From Tetmemena sp. SeJ-2015 (Eukaryota; Ciliophora; Spirotrichea; Sporadotrichida; Oxytrichidae), in NCBI GenBank assembly GCA_027382625.1, contig JAJKFJ010020904.1, positions 62,001-126,000 on the forward strand: 64,000 nt of DNA. The letters run 5' to 3'. The translations under genes and the position numbers were made by a program. How positions within the stretch are numbered: the stretch's first letter is position 1; every line of letters begins with the position of its first letter. The notes below the pieces were generated by a model. It did no database searches. It worked only from the letters and a program-made list of their open reading frames with translations, and had not been told where the DNA came from. Shown one piece after another: positions 10,101 through 20,721 of the stretch.

Positions 10101-13100
10101 TTAAAGAGCATTCTTTAAATTATTACTTTTTGGTTGATTGGTGGAAATGAGGGAGTAGTTTGGATGGGTAATCCTTTTTTAAACTAATCCACTAATACAC
10201 TAATAAAGTTTATTAAATATAAATTAATTAATTTTATCTAAAATGGCATATTTAAATATTAAGGCATATTTAAATATTAAAAGATCAATTAAATTTTGTT
10301 GCTTTAAAGATTAAACAGGGTTTCAAACAGTAGGTTAAGTGAAGGCTTCAGTATTAGGAATAATTCTTAATTTTTTTCGTATTTCTACAAACTGACGATC
10401 ACCCTTTCGTATGCATCCTCTTTTAAATATTTGGAATCTCAAATAACTCGGTGTTTTGGAATTTAAAAATTTATAAATGATGCAGCTCTTAAATTTGTGT
10501 TCCTTTGAAAATTTCTTAAAATTTCAAGCCCCTTTTGATAATGTAGTTTGGGTTTTTATAGGTGAATCAAAAATTAATATGAGTTTATTCTTTAATCATC
10601 TTCACAGCACCTCTCAGTAGCGAGATATGATGAGCGCATTCTAATTATCCTCAAATCTTTAGAGAACTTAAACTTGTGTCGCCTGAATCGAATGGTCTCA
10701 TAATTATTTAAATTGGACATACTTCAACTGCCTAGATAATTTGCCATTTTAATTTAAATACTAATTTAATTCTCTTTTCTATTAAATTCTCAGCTATAAT
10801 GGAGTGATGATCTCTATCGCACTCTCTGATTATGCGAACTCTCTCCTCATAAAATTTATGCAAGCATGATGCGCCATCTTAAATTTACGTGCGATCCTTT
10901 CAGAGTACATGTATACTTAGAATTTGCGAAGATGCGCACAACTTTGATAAATGCATAGAGTGGAATTCCTTTACTGCAGGTGAAATTTGTAGAGTTGCAA
11001 CTTTCAGATACTAATCACACTTTTCAGTAAAAGTGCATTTTCTCTTTACTCCTATTTTATACAGCGCATAAATTCACATCATAAGATATATATGTTCAGA
11101 AGATTTAGAGTCACATATAATGAATATAAAAGTGTTCAAATTTCAAGGGTATGTATATATGGAATTTAAATATAGAAAAATATAGCAGTGAAAAAGAAAG
11201 TGCTAATCTTGCGGGGCAAGGTTCAAAGAATGCAAAAATTTGAAAGCATGAGCAATTCAAAGAGACTAAGTATTGCTCATGGTGCATAAGTGATCTAGAG
11301 TAATATTATGAGGAGTTATGTTTTTCCTTTCAAATTCTTTAAATAATTTTCTGTTCTATAATATCTCTAATTAAAATTAACGCAGGCAAAATTTTGTCAA
11401 GTGGAACGCTGGCTTACTATGCTGGATCTACTCTTTCTTTAGAATCGTCATTCCTACTCTTTTAACCAAGCATTTATAGTAATTTAAATTTGTGATGGCT
11501 TACCCAGCAACAGGGTGCGTCAACATATCTTATTCGTATTATCATTTTAATTTATATTTTATATAATATTGAAAAATATCTTAACCAAGTGGGAGTTTGA
11601 GTGCAACATATCAATCAAGCTTTCCTTATTTTATAATGTGTTTTGCTTTACGCTAGGTACTCTGAACAATGTAGGAGTAGCTATTTTCACAACTAACACC
11701 GTATCTTATTAACTGAATTCATTAGTTGGCGCCTCATCCTCTAATCTCACTCTCACTAACTTAACAGACATACCTGACACCTGCACTAGCTACCAAAATT
11801 ATTTATTATTGTACATAATTTCTATTATTATACTTGAAGCAGATGATATTCAATATAATTAAATTTCTTGGACTACCAATTCTTTTTTCTTCAAAATATA
11901 TAAATTAGCTTAAAAGAGAGGTAATTAATGACCATCAAATTAAATTTTAAAAAAATTCTTTTTATTTTAATCATAAAGATAATCAATTTAAAATGTGGGG
12001 ACTGTAACACCTTCTACAATTGGAAATAAAGTTTATACTGTCAATGATGCTGCCATAAATTTTTATGTTCTAGACTTCACCTACTCCATAACCAATTGCT
12101 ATGACTCCTATATTTGGGTTTACTCAGCACAACTAAGTGATGGTAGCTCTCTACCCTCAGCTATTACTTTCACTTAACTTGCGGCAGGTAATGGATTTAG
12201 TTTCACAATTCAAACTACTGATAATTCTACTCTCATTTTAATAATATAGATAATAATTTAATACATAATAAAGAGTATTTTTTCTTAAAATACAACCTAA
12301 AAGACTACATATTTCTCTTATACATTGTGGAATTTAACTGAAGCATTGAGTGCGAAAGTTATTTAGTGTGACTTATTTTAAAGACTAGAGATTAGATTGT
12401 ACATATAGAAACTATAACTGCTTGGTAGATTTAGTTATTCCAAAATTGCGATAACGTGAAATCCATTTTTCTGATTGGTTAAAATTATTTTCTTATTTTA
12501 GAATTACCAAAAATCTATCGAATGTATATTGATTTTGCTAATTTTCTCACAAATATGTTGTTAGGACTGATCATTAGTAATTTTAAGGAGCATTAATAAT
12601 TATAACGACTTTAATCCTGAGTAATCTATTATATTATAGCAGGAATTTTAATTAAAATCGATGATTGGTTAAAATAATAAACGGAGAGTTGCAAATGGTG
12701 TCAGATGAAATCGCAGATTCATCCCCTGATCTGCAGTTTGTTCGCTAGAAAATCAAAAATTAATAAGTTTCTTCTTCAATCTCATTAAGACCTTCGAAGA
12801 TTGCTCGCTCATTTTCTAAAATCTAATAGAACTCATCTTCAATCTATAAAACTTGTGGCTTATAATTCTTATAGCGCTCCCACACAAAGTTGCAAGGATA
12901 AAAATTAGATTTGAATTCTGCAATTAAATGAGTATAATATATTTATCAAATTCGAATACTTCAACTGCCTCTGATTTAATCCATTTTAATTTAATATCTA
13001 ATTTAATTCTCTTTTTTATTAAATTCTCAGCTATATTCTAATTATTTTTTTTTATATAATCTTCAAAACCATTTTAATCAGATTTGAAATTTAAATCAGT

Positions 13101-16100
13101 TGGATTTAAAGAAATTTACTCTTTATTCTGTATTAAACTCTAATCTATAATTCCCTTTTTGGGGCATATCAAGTCGAAGTAACAGGAACTCTCAATGGAG
13201 CTTACTCAGGCATATCTACTTTCACAGTCACTATCACACCTTATATAGCTACTCCTACAACTACTTCCACAACCACATCAACTACTTCCACAACTACATC
13301 AAGAACCACAAGAACTACTTCCACAACCACATCAGCCACATTCTCAAGTACTACCACTACTCCAAGTCCTATCACAACCACATCAACTACATCCTCAACT
13401 AGTACCACCACTCCAAGTCCTACCACTACTACAACGACCACTTCCACAACATCCACCTCAACTACATCTTCCACAACATCATCATCAACCACTTCAACTA
13501 CCTCATCTACTACTCCTTTTTCTAGTAGCTCGACTTCTAGTTCAACCACTCCAGTTCCCACATCCTCCTCAACATACACTTCGACCACCACTCAAACATA
13601 CACTCCTGCACCAACTACTTCTTCCTATGTCTCTCTAAACATATTATGATACTAATTAACTATTAGTCTCTACTTCATAAAACCAAGCTCCTTACTTTGC
13701 CACTCCCTTGATTGCAATAATTGAATGCTATGCTGGTGTCTCACTGACGACTGCGCTGCCACCCATCAAGGATCCCAATGGAGACGAAACATTTCTATAA
13801 GTTCAAAATTAGATGCCTAACTAACCTGTAATCCCCAAGTTCATCTCCTACTCCAAGCGTTCTCCATCTATATTTTACTATCTTTGCTTTATTCTTTGAC
13901 TGTTAGTCCAGAGATAACTGATGTTGGAAAGTCAAATTCTCTTTGAAATTTTATCTGAGAATTTAATAAAAAACAGAATTAAATTAATAATTAAATTAAA
14001 ATAGAGCAAATCAGGTACAGTTGAAGTGTGTCCAATTTGAATAATTATTAGCCATTTAATTAGAGCTCAGTGCATAATTAAAAGCGACACAAGTTTAGAT
14101 GAAGATGAAGAAGAATTTGTCCAACATATCTCTTGCTTGAGAGATGCTGAAGAGATGATTAAAGATAAAACTCATATTAATTTTTGATGATCTATCGAAA
14201 AGCTGCGAATTAGAGGATGTTTAGCCATTTTTAACAGTCACGAAGTAGCAACTCTTATTATTTTAACCAATCACCGATTTTAATTTAATTTTCAACGATA
14301 TTACTGATCATATGTTAATCAAATTTCATTGTAAAAGTATATGACAAAAACTCTTAAGGTTCTCTTAGTACTCTTTACCATTTATTTTAAGTAGTTGACT
14401 CTTTACTAGTTGAAAATCATCGTACAACCCTCCCAAGCTTATAGAGAATATCAATTCCAAAACTTATAATATTCTTTCGTATTAAAACTCTGCAAATACA
14501 CCGCCACCCACTACTACAACTAAGCCTCCGACACCTTAAAATCCCAAAGTCAACTAGAATGATCTTAAAATAAACAGCATCGACTCTAATGGACAGGTTT
14601 AGATTACAGTGGGCCAAGACATCATTAATTATATTTAATTTTAATGCGCTGAACTCCACCACCTTAAACTCTTCTCAGTTCAGCGTATACACTGGACAAG
14701 GAAACGATAACAAAGTACTCAACTGGACACTTACAAGCGACTCATAAATTATTAATAAAAGCCTGGTTAATTTATATCAATGTTTTTACAAGTTTAAGGA
14801 AATGTAGTTATCTAGGTTACTTTTACTGACCCAGATGCAATTTCAATGCTCCAAGACTCAGACTACCTCACAATTACTCTCGACAGTGACAAGTTTCAAC
14901 AAATCAAAGTCAGCTCAGTCATCCCTCCTCAGTTTGGTACAAGAGTTTAAATATTTTATTGTAATTCATTAGTAGATGGGCAGCTAGTCCTTTACTCTTC
15001 TAACATTCTCTACTCCTTAGTTTTTAATTACTAAGTTGATTAAATTCTTACTTTTTAATTCTGAAATAATATTTATTTCATTTTAAACATCAAGAAAACG
15101 ATGGCGCTCTGATTAATTTTTATAATTAATATTTTTTAATAAAATAAATGGTGTTTTTAAACTATAAAGTTTCTTCAGTGCTCTATGGAGGTATTGGGTT
15201 AGGACTTATTGGAGGAACAAGTCTCCAAATGCTGTGGTCACTTATAAACACTTTATAACTGATAACTCATACCCCACTCTTTACGATTCCTTACACTCAA
15301 CGAATTTTCATTTTCCTCAAGGCCTTCTTCAAATATTTTATATATTTATATTACGATTTCAACATTGCCACTTTCGATGTGATTGACTCAGCTGACTGGC
15401 TGGAATTAATATTCGGACTCGATCCTGCTGACGATTATCTCCCTTTTAATAGCAGATTTGATTTCCTAGGATACAATCATAAGATAATTATACTTAAAAT
15501 TAATGAAACATATAAAATATAATTGAATAGTTGCAACTTCATATATCTAATTGGTCCTCCCATGTTCTATTTCTTCTATTTTGCATTCATAAACAATATA
15601 TTTTTTTGTTCATGAGTCTTGTCTACTTAGTGCTTTTCAAATCTACAAAGACGAGTTATGAGTATTTTATACTAATTACAATAATTTTAATTGTATCAGT
15701 GGCAGCAAAGAGTGGGCGTCTACATTTAGAAATCCCTTTTCTTTAACGGATTTTTTATATTCTTCCTCGAAACGTGGCTTGAAGCTGGTTTTTCTGCTGC
15801 TCTTAATTACTTAAGTCCTTCTGATGAGAGAGCAGGAGAATTAAATAAAGTTTAATTTATAGAGAAGTCGTTTCGCTCATTATTGCTACCCTTCAAAATA
15901 ATTTAAAAATGTCAATACACCCTTTTTGTGGGAATAAATATAGCTTTTGCAATTTTCAGTCCAATCTATCTAGCCAAGTTCAATAAGGACTATGAGGATC
16001 CCTTTCTCTAAAAGTATCTCTCAGAAATCCTACATACTTTTATTTATTAAATAGTGGATATATTGCGTCCATAGAATAAGTGGTCCCTATTTTACAGGTC

Positions 16101-17852
16101 AGTCTTTATCTTGAGAAGAATTATTTATATATTGGTCGTACTAGCCCTATCTAACTACCTTACTTTTGAACAAATTTCAAAACAAATTATAATGTTTATG
16201 AAATATTACTTTCTAGCTTCGCATTTTCATAGTATGCAACTTGCTGTACTTGATCTTTCTACTAAAGGCAAAGCCGATCTATGAAACCTACTTCTAAGAG
16301 ATAAATAATGAGATATCGACAATAATTCAAATATATTATTCTTTTTTATTCTGAGCTATATGATGCTCGTCTACAACTTATCAATAGCATAAAATTTATA
16401 TAAATATCCATTTTAAAACGATTTTGCGCCAAGTACTGAATCTAAAATGATGACAGACATGGCATTTATAGTTATATTCATTGGGAATGTGTTCATTAAC
16501 ATCTTCATAATCATACACTTCTTTGTCATAGATTTCCTCAAAAAGATAAAACGACTACTTCACTGGTGCAAAAACAGAAAGTCTAAGAAACCTGTTGCAG
16601 AAGGAGGGATTAATCCTAATAGCCAACTCAAACTTTATCCCCTCAACAAGAATATCAAAAATCTCAAACTTACATATAATAGTTTTAATTTTTTCTTGTA
16701 AACTGTAACTAAATCTATCTGTGATTAACGAAGAACATAATACTTTCATAGACGAAGAAAACATAAACAACATGTCCACTAGGAGAGTTTTAAAAGACAT
16801 TGGCCCTATTTAAACTAGCTTCGATCCCAGCCATGGTGCCAATATATAAAGTGGAGAAGGCAAAATGCAACTCTCTCAAGTCATAATATCATTTAATAGG
16901 TGTTTTAAGTCTAAGTACAAAATCTTGAAGATTCTCAAAATAAATATAGCAGGATTACAAACGAAACCCTTGACATATTCGATTTGTCAAACAGAAACAG
17001 ATACTATTCTTAAATCAAAGATCAATCTACTCTTAAATCATAAGTCACTCTTGCTTTACAAAATAAATTAAATCTACTCAATTCCAAAAATTCTGGAATC
17101 CACCCACAATCAGCTACAGAGCAGAGTTGTAAGCGACAAGAATATATGAGCCGAGTAATTGTCTTTTCCTCTGTTAGAGTCACTGAGGGCAAACTTCCCG
17201 GTGAAAAACTTCATAATCATTAATAATAGATGAAAGAGGATGATTCCTTTGTTTTTTAATAAACAAAATTAAATCTGAAGATACCAGGAGAGTACTTAGA
17301 TCCAAATAAGCAATCTTAGCACTCAAGATTCAACAGCAGTGCTCGCTTATATTATTTTAAAAGAGGACTCAGTCATCAATCAACCTATGAATTAATAGAT
17401 TGACTTTCTTCATAATAACTACGAAGAGTTTAAGGATGGAGCATCATCCATGAATATGAGTAACTAAATGATAGATGGAGACTTATCCGGACAAAATAGT
17501 TAAAGAAATTTACTTCCTTTATCTAGGATGACCTCTCAATAACAGGTGATTAATTAAAGTCAAGATTCTCGATCAATTAGCAAGAACTAAGATGCTCAAG
17601 ATCTCGACCCCATTAAGGAGACTTTGAATGATCATGATGTCTCTCTAGATAGTCATAATGCCAAGAACTACCACCACTTTAGTTTTAAATTAAAGTCAAG
17701 GGCAAACTTGCACTCGAGACAATGTCAGTAGAGCAAAAACAAACATAATAATATAAATTGTAGAGGAGGAAGACCCTCCCAAATATAAGTATCCATTTGC
17801 TGAGTCATATAAATTACAAATTATAAAGTTTAGTCATATTCCATACAGTTGA
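7190..17852 (+). CDS. Large surface protein L: mucin-like stalk, cadherin-like domain, polytopic C-terminus
   Basis: IES-interrupted gene of a ciliate surface-protein type. Order: ectodomain blocks (7210-8270; 11370-11510; 11995-12240, with GNKVYTVNDAAINF); a Thr/Ser-rich stalk (13240-13620); a block resembling a dystroglycan-type cadherin domain (APYFATPLIAI, then LPPIKDPNGDETF, with IVKVYDKNSQGSLS near 14330); NALNSTTLNSSQFSVYTGQG near 14650; VTFTDPDAISMLQDSDYLTI near 14820; a membrane region from 15150 (LINTLQLITHTPLFTIPYTQ) to about 16700; and a hydrophilic Asn/Gln/Ser tail (17340-17700). One reading stops at TGA 17801-17803; the frame conserved with the other module stops at 17850-17852. 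No start codon was resolved. Adhesion or environmental sensing is inference only. Confidence 0.65.
7440..8165. other. Homopolymer-smeared block inside gene L
   Basis: Aligns base for base at its edges with 33200-33990 (reverse complement) but is dominated by runs of A, T, G and C where segment R has ordinary coding sequence. R spells a clean frame (LSAYYLVSATNYVNIFSFGN); L only spells fragments. This looks more like a poorly polished consensus than normal divergence. Confidence 0.55.
9353..9966 (+). pseudogene. Broken ORFs in the transposon interior
   Basis: Three adjacent coding-like blocks in different frames, clearly less AT-rich than the surroundings. Block 1 (about 9353-9619) reads NFWFVGRKEMRSLDAWRLKC and ends at TGA. 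Block 2 (about 9690-9824) reads IIVSSDYDPHEFIKGEHLES and ends ...GARVSQ-stop. Block 3 (9820-9966) starts with an ATG just past that stop and reads MSSMQFANLFEDRLIKDKLL, ending at TGA. I do not recognise a transposase, and no DDE triad could be assigned. Frame breaks suggest a decayed or non-autonomous element. The small ORFs on the opposite strand are shadows. Confidence 0.45.
10418..10797 (-). repeat. Small dispersed repeat, copy c, nested in the right inverted repeat
   Basis: Interrupts the right inverted repeat of the transposon between CACTCCATTA and AGAGGATGCATACG, which are contiguous in the left repeat (near 8935-8950). On the minus strand it begins TAGCTGAGAATTTAATAGAA and continues into a GGCAGTTGAAGTATG box shared with copies b and d. 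Its far end is more divergent than in the other copies. Confidence 0.7.
12243..13163. other. 0.9-kb insertion in gene L absent from R
   Basis: In R the coding sequence runs from the ...TACTCTTATTTTAAATT equivalent directly into ...GGAGCATATCAAGTCCAAGT. In L the same two blocks are separated by about 920 bp of AT-rich, non-coding DNA that contains repeat copy b. It behaves as an insertion or expanded IES. Confidence 0.65.
12640..13036 (-). repeat. Small dispersed repeat, copy b
   Basis: Minus-strand copy ending (plus-strand view) in TTAAATTCTCAGCTATA and beginning with AAAATCGATGATTGGTTAAA. Ends match copies a and d. Lies within the 0.9-kb insertion in gene L. Confidence 0.7.
13240..13620 (+). 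repeat. Thr/Ser-rich mucin-like repeat in gene L
   Basis: Imperfect ACC/ACT/TCC codon repeats encoding runs such as TTSTTTSTT and TTTPSPTTTT. This is the stalk of the surface protein, probably heavily O-glycosylated (inference). The matching tract of R is at 31770-32090 in reverse. The long Val-rich ORF on the opposite strand (13241-13591) is a shadow. Confidence 0.85.
13615..13675 (+). other. IES, 55 bp, pointer CTACTT
   Basis: CTACTT occurs at 13615-13620 and 13670-13675. Removing one copy plus the intervening DNA joins ...APTTS to QNQAPYFATPL in frame. The unexcised frame hits TGA. Splicing from the GT at 13629 to the nearby AG gives the wrong frame, so an intron is disfavoured. Confidence 0.75.
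13957..14290 (+). repeat. Small dispersed repeat, copy d
   Basis: Begins TTATCTGAGAATTTAATAAA and ends with CACGAAGTAGCAACTC followed by TTTTAACCAATCACCG. Absent from segment R, where the two sides are joined within about 20 bp (near 31410-31440). It separates two blocks of the cadherin-like region of gene L. Confidence 0.75.
14625..14645 (+). other. Very short IES, 16 bp, pointer TTAAT
   Basis: TTAAT occurs at 14625-14629 and 14641-14645. Excision joins GQDII to NALNSTTLN in frame. The R copy has a differently sized interruption at the same codon (31068-31089). Confidence 0.6.
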
Positions 17853-18800
17853 AAGTAGTGCTATCAATCAATATAAAATAAATTTTCACTTGACAATAAT
17901 ATAGGATGAATTATATTGGATAACAAGCAGGCAATTAAATTGATAGTTTTATACAAAATTGGTTCATCTCATGCTTACTATGAACTTCTCTTTAATAATC
18001 GAAATAAGTAATAAGAATATTAGAAAATGAAAATCTAAATTCTATTTTGACTATCAATAAGTTAACTAGTTACTTATAAAATTAGCCCCAAAAAATTATA
18101 ATAAAATCATTCCATAAAATAAATAATTATTCTATTTATTAATAAAGATTATCACCTACACCTTTCTTTAGAAAATTAAGGAAAAATCCTATTTTCACCA
18201 AATTTAAGGAGTGCAGTTTGCTTCGAATACAAATAAAAAAAACTTTAAAATTACATCAAAAGGATACAATGATAAACAAACAAGAATGAGCAAAATTAAA
18301 TTAATAGCATTATATGCTGTCAAAGTAACTTATCCGAGAATGAAAAAATATAACAAATTCATTGAATGCTAAAAATGAATAGTTAAGAAGGAAAGAAAAA
18401 AGAAGTAGGTAATATTTAATTAAAAATAATCAAAATCTATTCTAGGAAATAATCATCGCAAATAATAAATTTAATGTTTTCTACTGCAATTCTAAAGCAA
18501 TGATCAAATTTATTTGTACTTTTGAATTCTTATAAAGTATTCGAGGTCATCCATATTAATTAGATAAAATGAAACCACCAAGTATTTGGGGGAATGGATA
18601 GGTAGACATTTTTTCAAAGCATAAAACTTAATCCAAGTGCATAAGAGACCTTGCTTAAATCTATGAGAAGTTCACAAATAATAGGAGTAGCAAACATTGG
18701 AATATATTTCTGCATAGCTAGCCTAGTAGAGTACTAAATTAAGGCTTTTTCATTGCAATAATATATGTAATCTGATTATCTTTTAAATATTCTTTTTTAA
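17703..18800 (+). repeat. 3' block T of module L
   Basis: Matches 34577-35000 in direct orientation: ATGTCAGTAGAGCAAAAA, GGAGGAAGACCCTCCC and GTATTTGGGGGAATGG occur in both. A conserved frame reads EEEDPPKYKYPFAESYK...HIPYS then TGA (17850-17852); the other copy reads EEEDPPKYKYPFTESYK...HIPYS then TGA. It may be the last MDS of the surface-protein gene. About 660 bp (roughly 17875-18550) is present only here and looks like an insertion of unknown type. Confidence 0.65.
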
Positions 18801-20250
18801 ATCAATATCTCATATCTCTGCTATTTTACTAAAATAAGTAAAAGCCAGGTCATTAAAAATTCTAATTCTTAAATTATAATTATTATTGAAATTTTAATAA
18901 CTTTTGATTAGAATTTAGAGTAGTAATTTTTAGTTTAGAATAATATTTTAGGAAATTACTTGTCAATAATATAATATCAACATTTCCTTAAAATAATTTC
19001 TTTTAATAATGTTTCTTTTATGAAATTTTTTAAATTAAAAATTTTCATTTTTATTTATATAATTGATTATATTTAAAAGCGTAAATTAGCTTAAATGAAT
19101 ATTTTAGGGGTAGGACGGAAGAACTTCTCCCTCCCTTAAAAAATATCGCTTTAAACAATTATTCGAGGTGAAACTTGCCCAAAAAGCCTAAAAAGTTAGG
19201 GATTTTTGTGAATTAATCTTCTATAAGGACACTTTATATTATTAAGATTTTAAACTTTTCCTAAAAATTATTTTGTTAAAAGTATTTTTTAAAAAGCATA
19301 AATAAATAAGACTCTAAGTTTAATTAGTTAAAAAAAGTTCTTCAAAATTTTTTTCTTTATCAATTTTAACTCTATTGACACCCTTATTTTTCAAACTTTT
19401 TCATATAGGGCTTTTAATTTTTAAGTCTTAACTAAATATAAAATAATAATGTAAAATTCTTTGAAAAGTTTAGATGAGTTAGAATTAAGAAGCATTATCT
19501 AAGCAGAACACCCCTTCCTTTTCTGATTTATAAATATAATAATTAAAGACTTTCCCATTACTTTATAATACTACTAACAATTTTATCGAGCATAAATTGT
19601 TTTAATTAGCGGACTAAAATTGCTCAAAAACATATTTGCTTGATAATAAAGCCAATTTTAGAAGAAAAAACTATTATGAAAATCTATTTTTTTACTCTTG
19701 CAAAAAATTTGATCTTAAAATTTTTTTTTTTTTTGCTTTTTCGGCCTATTTTAGCATAATTTGTTATTTTAAAAAAAAATTATATTTGGAAGAGGAAGAT
19801 TAACTTAAGCTCTCCCTAAATATACCAATCATCGGTAAGCATTTAAATTTTTGGCCAATAATGAATTGATACATATTTAAAATGTAAAAATATTTTTATT
19901 TAAATATCAAAAATTAACATTAATTTCAATTAATTTGTTAAAAAGAAATTATAATTTTTTAAAAATTAAACAAAATCTTTAAAACAAATTAAATATTTTA
20001 AATTATGTTAGGAAGAGTTTTTGATTGTTGAAATCAAGCGGAATTAAATATTTTCTTTGACCAAAATAGTAAATTAAAATATAAATATTTTTAAATAAAA
20101 TTTTTATAAAATTTAAAATTTAGAATTTTTTAAAATTTTTGAAAATATAATTAATTCGGGGGGTGCAAATTTCCCTCGCCTAAATTAAATTAAAATTTCT
20201 ATCTATTATTTTACAACTGTGCAAAAACTGTTTATTTTTTGAAAAAGGAT
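18801..20250. other. AT-rich region, one element end
   Basis: No gene seen. At about 19108 the string GGGGTAGGACGGAAG followed by CTCCCTCCC resembles the left end of the element at 6194. Its partner end was not located. Long A and T runs occur near 19720-19780. Confidence 0.4.
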
Positions 20251-20625
20251 TTATTTTTAAAATTTGGTTACATTTAAATTTGAGCAAACGAAACTAAGCT
20301 TTGGGCCCCTTGATAGCTTTTTCGGGGGTAACATCCATCTTAAACCCCTTTCGGTTTTCCCAAATTTTTTTTTTCTAATTTCTGGGATAGGGCAGACTCC
20401 CCGGGCCCCCGGGTCAAGGCAAGGGAGGTGCCCGGGGAGAACCCCCGGGGGGATTTCAAACCCCCACCTGTGAAAGTAAACTCGGGGGAACCAGAGTTTA
20501 CAGAGAGGACTCCATGGGATATACCCCATCCTACCTTGGCCAAAAAGGGGGCATATGGGATTTTTCCCTCGCAATCAAGACCCTATACACTCGTAAAATT
20601 AAAAAAGACAAATGTCTAATCTAAC
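20250..20625. other. G/C-rich homopolymer block
   Basis: An island of G and C runs (for example CCCCGGGCCCCCGGG near 20400) in strongly AT-rich DNA. Several overlapping ORFs exist on both strands, but none has family resemblance. Composition is unlike every gene in the window. Contamination, foreign insertion or consensus artefact are all possible. Confidence 0.4.
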
Positions 20626-20721
20626 TTAAATTTCAATTTTTAAATTTTAAACAACTTTTTTTTAAAAGGCAAAGGGGAGTTTCTTTAAATAGTATTTAAT
20701 TTTATAAAGCAAAGTTTATTT

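Larger units (their letters stand above)
8329..11360. mobile_element. 3.03-kb transposon with very long terminal inverted repeats
   Basis: Starts TATAGAACAGAAAATTATTT at 8329; the reverse complement from 11360 starts identically. The inverted repeats extend about 650 bp on the left (to about 8985) and from 11360 in to about 10377 on the right, where a 380-bp repeat is nested. Flanks are ATAT on both sides (8325-8328, 11361-11364). The empty site exists in segment R (about 33070-33090), where ACCTCAATCTCTCTGATT is uninterrupted, consistent with a 4-bp ATAT duplication (2-3 bp readings are possible because the ends are AT-palindromic). It splits the codons for MSTS|ISLIKVNAGK in gene L. The interior holds short broken frames at 9353-9966. 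Confidence 0.88.
6086..17699. repeat. Segment L: left copy of the inverted surface-protein segment
   Basis: About 11.6 kb that matches the reverse complement of 28031-34573. The flanking sequences (5330-6085 and 17700-18800) match 27260-28030 and 34574-35000 in DIRECT orientation. The segment is bounded on the left by CC (6084-6085) and on the right by GGG (17700-17702). It exceeds its partner by about 5 kb, nearly all explained by insertions at 6194-7018, 8329-11360, about 12243-13163 and 13957-14290. Confidence 0.85.

Noticed and set aside
13241..13591. Long Val/Glu-rich ORF on the minus strand
   Set aside because: Antisense of the Thr/Ser codon repeat of gene L; its composition follows from the repeat. 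The same applies to the ORFs at 31740-32132 and 31790-32086 opposite or out of frame with the R stalk.
13629..13669. GT-AG intron at the end of the stalk in gene L
   Set aside because: Splicing there puts the downstream cadherin-like block out of frame; excision at the CTACTT repeats restores it in both paralogs.
20257..20619. Gly/Pro-rich ORFs on both strands of the G/C-rich block
   Set aside because: Overlapping frames on both strands driven by G and C runs; no start context, no homologous copy, and likely consensus artefact.
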